Shown here piece after piece: positions 1 to 9,371 of a stretch of DNA of 29,710 nt. Each line of letters opens with the position of its first letter. Position 1 is the stretch's first letter. Both the position numbers and the translations under genes were made by a program. Location: the NCBI GenBank assembly GCA_039105265.1, contig JAPFFF010000235.1:1-29710 (forward strand), written 5' to 3'. The notes beneath the pieces were generated by a model. It was given only the letters and a program-made list of their open reading frames with translations, was not told where the DNA came from and ran no database searches. Source of the DNA: Tritrichomonas musculus (Eukaryota; Parabasalia; Tritrichomonadida; Tritrichomonadidae).

Positions 1-86
1 CTTAAAGAATTTATTTTACAGATGGTTATACTTTACTTATATTTGAAGATGCAGGATTCGAAAGACAAACGTACAGAACGGAATAC

Positions 87-211
87 ATGAACACGGAAAC
101 GAATACAGACGGGAACACGGAAGACCTTAAAGAATTTATTTTACAGATGGTTATACTTTACTTATATTTGAAGATGCAGGATTCGAAAGACAAACGTACA
201 GAACGGAATAC
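87..211 (+). repeat. Monomer A, 125 bp (first complete copy of 188)
   Basis: A is 36% GC with seven CpGs. It starts with a T-poor, purine-rich head (unit bases 1-40) shared with B, followed by an AT-rich centre (41-83) and a purine-rich tail (84-125). In 43 copies codon 2 is ATC, making a TGATCA palindrome; those start at 2680, 3299, 3549, 3916, 4291, 6515, 7134, 7878, 8128, 8503, 9866, 10735, 11479, 11971, 12096, 13197, 13322, 13447, 13572, 14064, 14439, 14564, 14939, 17895, 19258, 19383, 19633, 19758, 20008, 20377, 20746, 21490, 21615, 21865, 22234, 22603, 22853, 22978, 23228, 23597, 25440, 29140 and 29265. The G variant at unit base 114 is in the units at 2805, 6640, 7384, 7878, 15189, 17526, 18145, 24460, 27777, 28146 and 28521. 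The T variant at unit base 93 is in 3174, 11104, 20252 and 22109. Confidence 0.97.
140..168 (+). promoter_or_regulatory. Sigma70-like hexamer pair in monomer A (example; one in every A unit)
   Basis: Unit bases 54-59 read TTTACA (five of six to TTGACA) and 77-82 read TATATT (five of six to TATAAT), separated by exactly 17 bp. A start about seven bases on would place the next unit's ATG some 35-40 bases downstream. This would matter only if the DNA were bacterial, plasmid or phage. In an AT-rich eukaryotic satellite, such a match is likely chance, then multiplied by amplification. Confidence 0.15.
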
Positions 212-249
212 ATGAACACGGAAACGAATACAGACGGGAACACGGAAGA
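198..249 (+). repeat. 52-bp conserved box shared by A and B (one A-A example)
   Basis: The last 14 bases of one unit plus the first 38 of the next form a box kept in both monomer types. The A-A and B-tail/B-head versions differ at six of 52 positions (box positions 2, 7, 38, 39, 40, 47), with 30 bases of unbroken identity in the middle, spanning the unit junction and ATG. Outside the box, A (73 bp) and B (67 or 65 bp) bodies are not clearly alignable. A conserved box in otherwise diverged satellite monomers is a pattern known for protein-bound sites such as the CENP-B box, but this box does not match that motif. It could equally mark a hotspot of gene conversion, or a peptide-coding constraint. 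Confidence 0.8.
213..248 (+). repeat. Internal 12-bp triplication inside the conserved box
   Basis: Unit bases 4-39 consist of three degenerate 12-bp copies, in phase with the codons of the unit ATG. In A they read Asn-Thr-Glu-Thr, Asn-Thr-Asp-Gly and Asn-Thr-Glu-Asp; in B they read Asn-Thr-Glu-Thr twice and Asn-Thr-Glu-Glu. Copies 1 and 2 of B differ at two bases, AAC/AAT and ACG/ACA, both silent third positions. This suggests the head grew by slippage or duplication of a 12-bp seed before the 125-bp unit was amplified. Three copies are too few for a statistical test. Confidence 0.7.
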
Positions 250-336
250 CCTTAAAGAATTTATTTTACAGATGGTTATACTTTACTTATATTTGAAGAT
301 GCAGGATTCGAAAGACAAACGTACAGAACGGAATAC

Positions 337-396
337 ATGAACACGGAAACGAATACAGAAACGAACACAGAAGAATATCTCGATTTTATTATATAA
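337..396 (+). other. Shortened 19-codon frame in monomer B1
   Basis: In B1 the frame that spans B2 shifts after codon 15 because of the net two-base loss near unit base 46, and it ends at TAA within the TATATAAA motif after 19 codons. The peptide keeps the Asn/Thr/Glu head and adds a short hydrophobic end. The next ATG is then about 57 bases downstream instead of overlapping. If the B2 frame were under selection, the twelve B1 copies would be non-functional or regulatory variants; if not, they show the frame is free to drift. B1 is the main evidence in the window against a coding role. Confidence 0.25.
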
Positions 397-397
397 A
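390..397 (+). promoter_or_regulatory. TATA-box-like TATATAAA in monomer B (example; in every B unit, absent from A)
   Basis: All 51 B units carry TATATAAA, at unit bases 54-61 in B1 and 56-63 in B2; it survives the two-base length difference just upstream. It fits the eukaryotic TATA consensus TATAWAAR, except for C at the position after the last A. About 40 bases later (unit bases 103-108 of B2) lies ATTAAA, a variant polyadenylation signal. In 26%-GC DNA both motifs can arise by chance. If real, transcription would begin near the end of B and run into the following A run. Confidence 0.15.
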
Positions 398-444
398 CAG
401 TTCTATTTTGATTTTAAATATTATTCAGTAATCAGAATTAAAGA

Positions 445-456
445 AAGGAATACATG
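445..456 (+). promoter_or_regulatory. Shine-Dalgarno-like AGGA before ATG at B-to-A junctions (example)
   Basis: Each B unit ends AAAGAAAGGAATAC just before the next unit's ATG, giving AGGA with a four-base spacer. A-to-A junctions have CGGA at the same place, a poorer match. The spacing is short even for a bacterial site. It is listed because it would make the A unit after each B the best start for ribosome entry if the DNA were prokaryotic. Confidence 0.12.
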
Positions 457-2929
457 AACACGGAAACGAATACAGACGGGAACACGGAAGACCTTAAAGA
501 ATTTATTTTACAGATGGTTATACTTTACTTATATTTGAAGATGCAGGATTCGAAAGACAAACGTACAGAACGGAATACATGAACACGGAAACGAATACAG
601 ACGGGAACACGGAAGACCTTAAAGAATTTATTTTACAGATGGTTATACTTTACTTATATTTGAAGATGCAGGATTCGAAAGACAAACGTACAGAACGGAA
701 TACATGAACACGGAAACGAATACAGACGGGAACACGGAAGACCTTAAAGAATTTATTTTACAGATGGTTATACTTTACTTATATTTGAAGATGCAGGATT
801 CGAAAGACAAACGTACAGAACGGAATACATGAACACGGAAACGAATACAGACGGGAACACGGAAGACCTTAAAGAATTTATTTTACAGATGGTTATACTT
901 TACTTATATTTGAAGATGCAGGATTCGAAAGACAAACGTACAGAACGGAATACATGAACACGGAAACGAATACAGAAACGAACACAGAAGAATATCTCGA
1001 TTTTATTATATAAACAGTTCTATTTTGATTTTAAATATTATTCAGTAATCAGAATTAAAGAAAGGAATACATGAACACGGAAACGAATACAGACGGGAAC
1101 ACGGAAGACCTTAAAGAATTTATTTTACAGATGGTTATACTTTACTTATATTTGAAGATGCAGGATTCGAAAGACAAACGTACAGAACGGAATACATGAA
1201 CACGGAAACGAATACAGACGGGAACACGGAAGACCTTAAAGAATTTATTTTACAGATGGTTATACTTTACTTATATTTGAAGATGCAGGATTCGAAAGAC
1301 AAACGTACAGAACGGAATACATGAACACGGAAACGAATACAGACGGGAACACGGAAGACCTTAAAGAATTTATTTTACAGATGGTTATACTTTACTTATA
1401 TTTGAAGATGCAGGATTCGAAAGACAAACGTACAGAACGGAATACATGAACACGGAAACGAATACAGAAACGAACACAGAAGAATATCTCGATTTTATTA
1501 TATAAACAGTTCTATTTTGATTTTAAATATTATTCAGTAATCAGAATTAAAGAAAGGAATACATGAACACGGAAACGAATACAGACGGGAACACGGAAGA
1601 CCTTAAAGAATTTATTTTACAGATGGTTATACTTTACTTATATTTGAAGATGCAGGATTCGAAAGACAAACGTACAGAACGGAATACATGAACACGGAAA
1701 CGAATACAGACGGGAACACGGAAGACCTTAAAGAATTTATTTTACAGATGGTTATACTTTACTTATATTTGAAGATGCAGGATTCGAAAGACAAACGTAC
1801 AGAACGGAATACATGAACACGGAAACGAATACAGACGGGAACACGGAAGACCTTAAAGAATTTATTTTACAGATGGTTATACTTTACTTATATTTGAAGA
1901 TGCAGGATTCGAAAGACAAACGTACAGAACGGAATACATGAACACGGAAACGAATACAGACGGGAACACGGAAGACCTTAAAGAATTTATTTTACAGATG
2001 GTTATACTTTACTTATATTTGAAGATGCAGGATTCGAAAGACAAACGTACAGAACGGAATACATGAACACGGAAACGAATACAGAAACGAACACAGAAGA
2101 ATATCTCGATTTTATTATATAAACAGTTCTATTTTGATTTTAAATATTATTCAGTAATCAGAATTAAAGAAAGGAATACATGAACACGGAAACGAATACA
2201 GACGGGAACACGGAAGACCTTAAAGAATTTATTTTACAGATGGTTATACTTTACTTATATTTGAAGATGCAGGATTCGAAAGACAAACGTACAGAACGGA
2301 ATACATGAACACGGAAACGAATACAGACGGGAACACGGAAGACCTTAAAGAATTTATTTTACAGATGGTTATACTTTACTTATATTTGAAGATGCAGGAT
2401 TCGAAAGACAAACGTACAGAACGGAATACATGAACACGGAAACGAATACAGACGGGAACACGGAAGACCTTAAAGAATTTATTTTACAGATGGTTATACT
2501 TTACTTATATTTGAAGATGCAGGATTCGAAAGACAAACGTACAGAACGGAATACATGAACACGGAAACGAATACAGACGGGAACACGGAAGACCTTAAAG
2601 AATTTATTTTACAGATGGTTATACTTTACTTATATTTGAAGATGCAGGATTCGAAAGACAAACGTACAGAACGGAATACATGATCACGGAAACGAATACA
2701 GACGGGAACACGGAAGACCTTAAAGAATTTATTTTACAGATGGTTATACTTTACTTATATTTGAAGATGCAGGATTCGAAAGACAAACGTACAGAACGGA
2801 ATACATGAACACGGAAACGAATACAGACGGGAACACGGAAGACCTTAAAGAATTTATTTTACAGATGGTTATACTTTACTTATATTTGAAGATGCAGGAT
2901 TCGAAAGACAAACGTACGGAACGGAATAC

Positions 2930-3048
2930 ATGATCACGGAAACGAATACAGAAACGAACACAGAAGAATATCTCGAAATTATGTTATATAAACAGTTCTA
3001 TTTTGATTTTAAATATTATTCAGTAATCAGAATTAAAGAAAGGAATAC
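2930..3048 (+). repeat. Monomer B2, 119 bp (first of 39)
   Basis: B2 is 26% GC with four CpGs. Copies start at 2930, 4541, 4910, 6021, 6765, 7509, 9253, 9497, 10116, 10860, 12221, 12465, 12709, 12953, 15314, 15558, 15927, 16171, 16415, 17651, 18270, 19014, 20133, 20502, 21246, 21990, 22359, 23353, 23722, 24091, 24585, 24829, 25815, 26059, 26428, 26672, 26916, 27902 and 28646. Twelve have the ATC form of codon 2 (2930, 7509, 9497, 10116, 12709, 12953, 15314, 18270, 21990, 24585, 25815, 28646). Every B2 is a singleton between A units. Its head and its last 14 bases match A closely, while the body between (about 67 bp) does not align convincingly with A. Confidence 0.96.
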
Positions 3049-4540
3049 ATGAACACGGAAACGAATACAGACGGGAACACGGAAGACCTTAAAGAATTTA
3101 TTTTACAGATGGTTATACTTTACTTATATTTGAAGATGCAGGATTCGAAAGACAAACGTACAGAACGGAATACATGAACACGGAAACGAATACAGACGGG
3201 AACACGGAAGACCTTAAAGAATTTATTTTACAGATGGTTATACTTTACTTATATTTGAAGATGCATGATTCGAAAGACAAACGTACAGAACGGAATACAT
3301 GATCACGGAAACGAATACAGACGGGAACACGGAAGACCTTAAAGAATTTATTTTACAGATGGTTATACTTTACTTATATTTGAAGATGCAGGATTCGAAA
3401 GACAAACGTACAGAACGGAATACATGAACACGGAAACGAATACAGACGGGAACACGGAAGACCTTAAAGAATTTATTTTACAGATGGTTATACTTTACTT
3501 ATATTTGAAGATGCAGGATTCGAAAGACAAACGTACAGAACGGAATACATGATCACGGAAACGAATACAGACGGGAACACGGAAGACCTTAAAGAATTTA
3601 TTTTACAGATGGTTATACTTTACTTATATTTGAAGATGCAGGATTCGAAAGACAAACGTACAGAACGGAATACATGATCACGGAAACGAATACAGAAACG
3701 AACACAGAAGAATATCTCGATTTTATTATATAAACAGTTCTATTTTGATTTTAAATATTATTCAGTAATCAGAATTAAAGAAAGGAATACATGAACACGG
3801 AAACGAATACAGACGGGAACACGGAAGACCTTAAAGAATTTATTTTACAGATGGTTATACTTTACTTATATTTGAAGATGCAGGATTCGAAAGACAAACG
3901 TACAGAACGGAATACATGATCACGGAAACGAATACAGACGGGAACACGGAAGACCTTAAAGAATTTATTTTACAGATGGTTATACTTTACTTATATTTGA
4001 AGATGCAGGATTCGAAAGACAAACGTACAGAACGGAATACATGAACACGGAAACGAATACAGACGGGAACACGGAAGACCTTAAAGAATTTATTTTACAG
4101 ATGGTTATACTTTACTTATATTTGAAGATGCAGGATTCGAAAGACAAACGTACAGAACGGAATACATGAACACGGAAACGAATACAGACGGGAACACGGA
4201 AGACCTTAAAGAATTTATTTTACAGATGGTTATACTTTACTTATATTTGAAGATGCAGGATTCGAAAGACAAACGTACAGAACGGAATACATGATCACGG
4301 AAACGAATACAGACGGGAACACGGAAGACCTTAAAGAATTTATTTTACAGATGGTTATACTTTACTTATATTTGAAGATGCAGGATTCGAAAGACAAACG
4401 TACAGAACGGAATACATGAACACGGAAACGAATACAGACGGGAACACGGAAGACCTTAAAGAATTTATTTTACAGATGGTTATACTTTACTTATATTTGA
4501 AGATGCAGGATTCGAAAGACAAACGTACAGAACGGAATAC

Positions 4541-4663
4541 ATGAACACGGAAACGAATACAGAAACGAACACAGAAGAATATCTCGAAATTATGTTATAT
4601 AAACAGTTCTATTTTGATTTTAAATATTATTCAGTAATCAGAATTAAAGAAAGGAATACATGA
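4541..4663 (+). other. Mini-ORF of monomer B2, 40 codons (39 copies); coding status unproven
   Basis: The same ATG opens a frame through the entire AT-rich B2 unit and closes at a TGA overlapping the next A unit's ATG by ATGA, as in A. The predicted peptide shares MNTETNT, a following NTE and the terminal ERNT with the A peptide. Its middle differs and is rich in Tyr and Phe (residues 14-31), ending in a basic stretch. The Arg of ERNT is AGG in B and CGG in A, a silent difference, and D/E exchanges at residues 8 and 13 are conservative third-base changes. That two diverged bodies both keep the same terminal frame is suggestive of coding ancestry. Chance is not excluded, since only two sequences are independent. 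I recognise no protein family. Confidence 0.28.
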
Positions 4664-7627
4664 ACACGGAAACGAATACAGACGGGAACACGGAAGACCT
4701 TAAAGAATTTATTTTACAGATGGTTATACTTTACTTATATTTGAAGATGCAGGATTCGAAAGACAAACGTACAGAACGGAATACATGAACACGGAAACGA
4801 ATACAGACGGGAACACGGAAGACCTTAAAGAATTTATTTTACAGATGGTTATACTTTACTTATATTTGAAGATGCAGGATTCGAAAGACAAACGTACAGA
4901 ACGGAATACATGAACACGGAAACGAATACAGAAACGAACACAGAAGAATATCTCGAAATTATGTTATATAAACAGTTCTATTTTGATTTTAAATATTATT
5001 CAGTAATCAGAATTAAAGAAAGGAATACATGAACACGGAAACGAATACAGACGGGAACACGGAAGACCTTAAAGAATTTATTTTACAGATGGTTATACTT
5101 TACTTATATTTGAAGATGCAGGATTCGAAAGACAAACGTACAGAACGGAATACATGAACACGGAAACGAATACAGACGGGAACACGGAAGACCTTAAAGA
5201 ATTTATTTTACAGATGGTTATACTTTACTTATATTTGAAGATGCAGGATTCGAAAGACAAACGTACAGAACGGAATACATGAACACGGAAACGAATACAG
5301 ACGGGAACACGGAAGACCTTAAAGAATTTATTTTACAGATGGTTATACTTTACTTATATTTGAAGATGCAGGATTCGAAAGACAAACGTACAGAACGGAA
5401 TACATGAACACGGAAACGAATACAGAAACGAACACAGAAGAATATCTCGATTTTATTATATAAACAGTTCTATTTTGATTTTAAATATTATTCAGTAATC
5501 AGAATTAAAGAAAGGAATACATGAACACGGAAACGAATACAGACGGGAACACGGAAGACCTTAAAGAATTTATTTTACAGATGGTTATACTTTACTTATA
5601 TTTGAAGATGCAGGATTCGAAAGACAAACGTACAGAACGGAATACATGAACACGGAAACGAATACAGACGGGAACACGGAAGACCTTAAAGAATTTATTT
5701 TACAGATGGTTATACTTTACTTATATTTGAAGATGCAGGATTCGAAAGACAAACGTACAGAACGGAATACATGAACACGGAAACGAATACAGACGGGAAC
5801 ACGGAAGACCTTAAAGAATTTATTTTACAGATGGTTATACTTTACTTATATTTGAAGATGCAGGATTCGAAAGACAAACGTACAGAACGGAATACATGAA
5901 CACGGAAACGAATACAGACGGGAACACGGAAGACCTTAAAGAATTTATTTTACAGATGGTTATACTTTACTTATATTTGAAGATGCAGGATTCGAAAGAC
6001 AAACGTACAGAACGGAATACATGAACACGGAAACGAATACAGAAACGAACACAGAAGAATATCTCGAAATTATGTTATATAAACAGTTCTATTTTGATTT
6101 TAAATATTATTCAGTAATCAGAATTAAAGAAAGGAATACATGAACACGGAAACGAATACAGACGGGAACACGGAAGACCTTAAAGAATTTATTTTACAGA
6201 TGGTTATACTTTACTTATATTTGAAGATGCAGGATTCGAAAGACAAACGTACAGAACGGAATACATGAACACGGAAACGAATACAGACGGGAACACGGAA
6301 GACCTTAAAGAATTTATTTTACAGATGGTTATACTTTACTTATATTTGAAGATGCAGGATTCGAAAGACAAACGTACAGAACGGAATACATGAACACGGA
6401 AACGAATACAGACGGGAACACGGAAGACCTTAAAGAATTTATTTTACAGATGGTTATACTTTACTTATATTTGAAGATGCAGGATTCGAAAGACAAACGT
6501 ACAGAACGGAATACATGATCACGGAAACGAATACAGACGGGAACACGGAAGACCTTAAAGAATTTATTTTACAGATGGTTATACTTTACTTATATTTGAA
6601 GATGCAGGATTCGAAAGACAAACGTACAGAACGGAATACATGAACACGGAAACGAATACAGACGGGAACACGGAAGACCTTAAAGAATTTATTTTACAGA
6701 TGGTTATACTTTACTTATATTTGAAGATGCAGGATTCGAAAGACAAACGTACGGAACGGAATACATGAACACGGAAACGAATACAGAAACGAACACAGAA
6801 GAATATCTCGAAATTATGTTATATAAACAGTTCTATTTTGATTTTAAATATTATTCAGTAATCAGAATTAAAGAAAGGAATACATGAACACGGAAACGAA
6901 TACAGACGGGAACACGGAAGACCTTAAAGAATTTATTTTACAGATGGTTATACTTTACTTATATTTGAAGATGCAGGATTCGAAAGACAAACGTACAGAA
7001 CGGAATACATGAACACGGAAACGAATACAGACGGGAACACGGAAGACCTTAAAGAATTTATTTTACAGATGGTTATACTTTACTTATATTTGAAGATGCA
7101 GGATTCGAAAGACAAACGTACAGAACGGAATACATGATCACGGAAACGAATACAGACGGGAACACGGAAGACCTTAAAGAATTTATTTTACAGATGGTTA
7201 TACTTTACTTATATTTGAAGATGCAGGATTCGAAAGACAAACGTACAGAACGGAATACATGAACACGGAAACGAATACAGACGGGAACACGGAAGACCTT
7301 AAAGAATTTATTTTACAGATGGTTATACTTTACTTATATTTGAAGATGCAGGATTCGAAAGACAAACGTACAGAACGGAATACATGAACACGGAAACGAA
7401 TACAGACGGGAACACGGAAGACCTTAAAGAATTTATTTTACAGATGGTTATACTTTACTTATATTTGAAGATGCAGGATTCGAAAGACAAACGTACGGAA
7501 CGGAATACATGATCACGGAAACGAATACAGAAACGAACACAGAAGAATATCTCGAAATTATGTTATATAAACAGTTCTATTTTGATTTTAAATATTATTC
7601 AGTAATCAGAATTAAAGAAAGGAATAC

Positions 7628-9371
7628 ATGAACACGGAAACGAATACAGACGGGAACACGGAAGACCTTAAAGAATTTATTTTACAGATGGTTATACTTT
7701 ACTTATATTTGAAGATGCAGGATTCGAAAGACAAACGTACAGAACGGAATACATGAACACGGAAACGAATACAGACGGGAACACGGAAGACCTTAAAGAA
7801 TTTATTTTACAGATGGTTATACTTTACTTATATTTGAAGATGCAGGATTCGAAAGACAAACGTACAGAACGGAATACATGATCACGGAAACGAATACAGA
7901 CGGGAACACGGAAGACCTTAAAGAATTTATTTTACAGATGGTTATACTTTACTTATATTTGAAGATGCAGGATTCGAAAGACAAACGTACGGAACGGAAT
8001 ACATGAACACGGAAACGAATACAGACGGGAACACGGAAGACCTTAAAGAATTTATTTTACAGATGGTTATACTTTACTTATATTTGAAGATGCAGGATTC
8101 GAAAGACAAACGTACAGAACGGAATACATGATCACGGAAACGAATACAGACGGGAACACGGAAGACCTTAAAGAATTTATTTTACAGATGGTTATACTTT
8201 ACTTATATTTGAAGATGCAGGATTCGAAAGACAAACGTACAGAACGGAATACATGAACACGGAAACGAATACAGACGGGAACACGGAAGACCTTAAAGAA
8301 TTTATTTTACAGATGGTTATACTTTACTTATATTTGAAGATGCAGGATTCGAAAGACAAACGTACAGAACGGAATACATGAACACGGAAACGAATACAGA
8401 CGGGAACACGGAAGACCTTAAAGAATTTATTTTACAGATGGTTATACTTTACTTATATTTGAAGATGCAGGATTCGAAAGACAAACGTACAGAACGGAAT
8501 ACATGATCACGGAAACGAATACAGACGGGAACACGGAAGACCTTAAAGAATTTATTTTACAGATGGTTATACTTTACTTATATTTGAAGATGCAGGATTC
8601 GAAAGACAAACGTACAGAACGGAATACATGAACACGGAAACGAATACAGACGGGAACACGGAAGACCTTAAAGAATTTATTTTACAGATGGTTATACTTT
8701 ACTTATATTTGAAGATGCAGGATTCGAAAGACAAACGTACAGAACGGAATACATGAACACGGAAACGAATACAGACGGGAACACGGAAGACCTTAAAGAA
8801 TTTATTTTACAGATGGTTATACTTTACTTATATTTGAAGATGCAGGATTCGAAAGACAAACGTACAGAACGGAATACATGAACACGGAAACGAATACAGA
8901 CGGGAACACGGAAGACCTTAAAGAATTTATTTTACAGATGGTTATACTTTACTTATATTTGAAGATGCAGGATTCGAAAGACAAACGTACAGAACGGAAT
9001 ACATGAACACGGAAACGAATACAGACGGGAACACGGAAGACCTTAAAGAATTTATTTTACAGATGGTTATACTTTACTTATATTTGAAGATGCAGGATTC
9101 GAAAGACAAACGTACAGAACGGAATACATGAACACGGAAACGAATACAGACGGGAACACGGAAGACCTTAAAGAATTTATTTTACAGATGGTTATACTTT
9201 ACTTATATTTGAAGATGCAGGATTCGAAAGACAAACGTACAGAACGGAATACATGAACACGGAAACGAATACAGAAACGAACACAGAAGAATATCTCGAA
9301 ATTATGTTATATAAACAGTTCTATTTTGATTTTAAATATTATTCAGTAATCAGAATTAAAGAAAGGAATAC
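7628..9371 (+). repeat. Longest A run: 13 A units then B2
   Basis: Thirteen consecutive A units (7628-9252) precede B2 at 9253. ATC-type heads are at 7878, 8128 and 8503; the five units from 8628 on are all AAC-type. The unit at 7878 carries both ATC and G114, and is one of only two G114 units not followed by B. A run of this length could come from unequal exchange within A, or from loss of a B unit between two ordinary runs. Confidence 0.85.

Larger units (their letters stand above)
87..215 (+). other. Mini-ORF of monomer A, 42 codons (188 near-identical copies); coding status unproven
   Basis: ATG at unit base 1 reads 42 codons to a TGA whose last bases lie in the next unit; the stop and the next start share four bases as ATGA. 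The predicted peptide has a polar head rich in Asn, Thr and Glu (residues 2-13), a hydrophobic core FILQMVILYLYL (17-28) and a charged tail ending ERNT. The core is short for a full membrane span. None of the five variants breaks the frame: N2I, N2K and Q31H change a residue, codon 3 ACT and codon 38 ACG are silent. I recognise no family. Against real translation: position -3 before ATG is T, a weak eukaryotic context; the repeat length is not a multiple of three, so no long polyprotein exists; and minus-strand open stretches reach about 43 codons. Confidence 0.3.
337..453 (+). repeat. Monomer B1, 117 bp (first of 12)
   Basis: B1 shares the first 27 unit bases with A, resembles it further to about base 38, and then has its own AT-rich body. 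It differs from B2 only at unit bases 45-52, by a net loss of two bases plus two substitutions. Copies start at 337, 954, 1446, 2063, 3674, 5404, 11604, 13697, 16909, 25198, 27410 and 29515; those at 3674, 11604, 13697 and 25198 have the ATC form of codon 2. B1 is the only B type in the first 2.9 kb and is sparse afterwards. The two-base loss closes the reading frame early, so B1 encodes only 19 codons where B2 keeps 40. Confidence 0.96.
1..2179 (+). repeat. Left domain: B1 only, all AAC-type heads, 4-3-4 spacing
   Basis: A partial A and two complete A units precede B1 at 337; then come blocks of 4, 3 and 4 A units, each closed by B1 (954, 1446, 2063). The 4+B1+3+B1 pair is a 1,109-bp higher-order unit (454-1562), and the flanking runs fit continued alternation of 3 and 4. 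No ATC-type head, G114 or T93 variant occurs here. This is the most uniform part of the window and probably a recently amplified higher-order repeat that continues to the left. Confidence 0.85.
2180..7627 (+). repeat. Mixed domain: blocks of 6, 5, 6, 2, 3, 4, 5, 5 A units
   Basis: The blocks close with B2 (2930), B1 (3674), B2 (4541), B2 (4910), B1 (5404), B2 (6021), B2 (6765) and B2 (7509). The first B2, the first ATC-type head (2680) and the first G114 variant (2805) all appear in the first block, so the boundary near 2555-2680 separates two array subfamilies. T93 occurs once, in the unit at 3174. The stretch 4660-6139 lacks ATC-type heads. Confidence 0.85.

Noticed and set aside
87-211. 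CENP-B box
   Set aside because: TTCG in the A tail is not followed by CGGG at the required spacing, and the CGGG in the A head lacks the TTCG half; B has no CGGG.
87-211. tRNA-derived unit, from TTCGAATCC on the minus strand resembling a Pol III B box
   Set aside because: No A box at the right distance upstream, no cloverleaf pairing and no terminator run of T; most likely chance.
7628-9252. 13-unit A run as a copy of the 12-unit run at 13814
   Set aside because: The order of ATC and AAC heads and the G114 positions do not agree in any register over most of the run.
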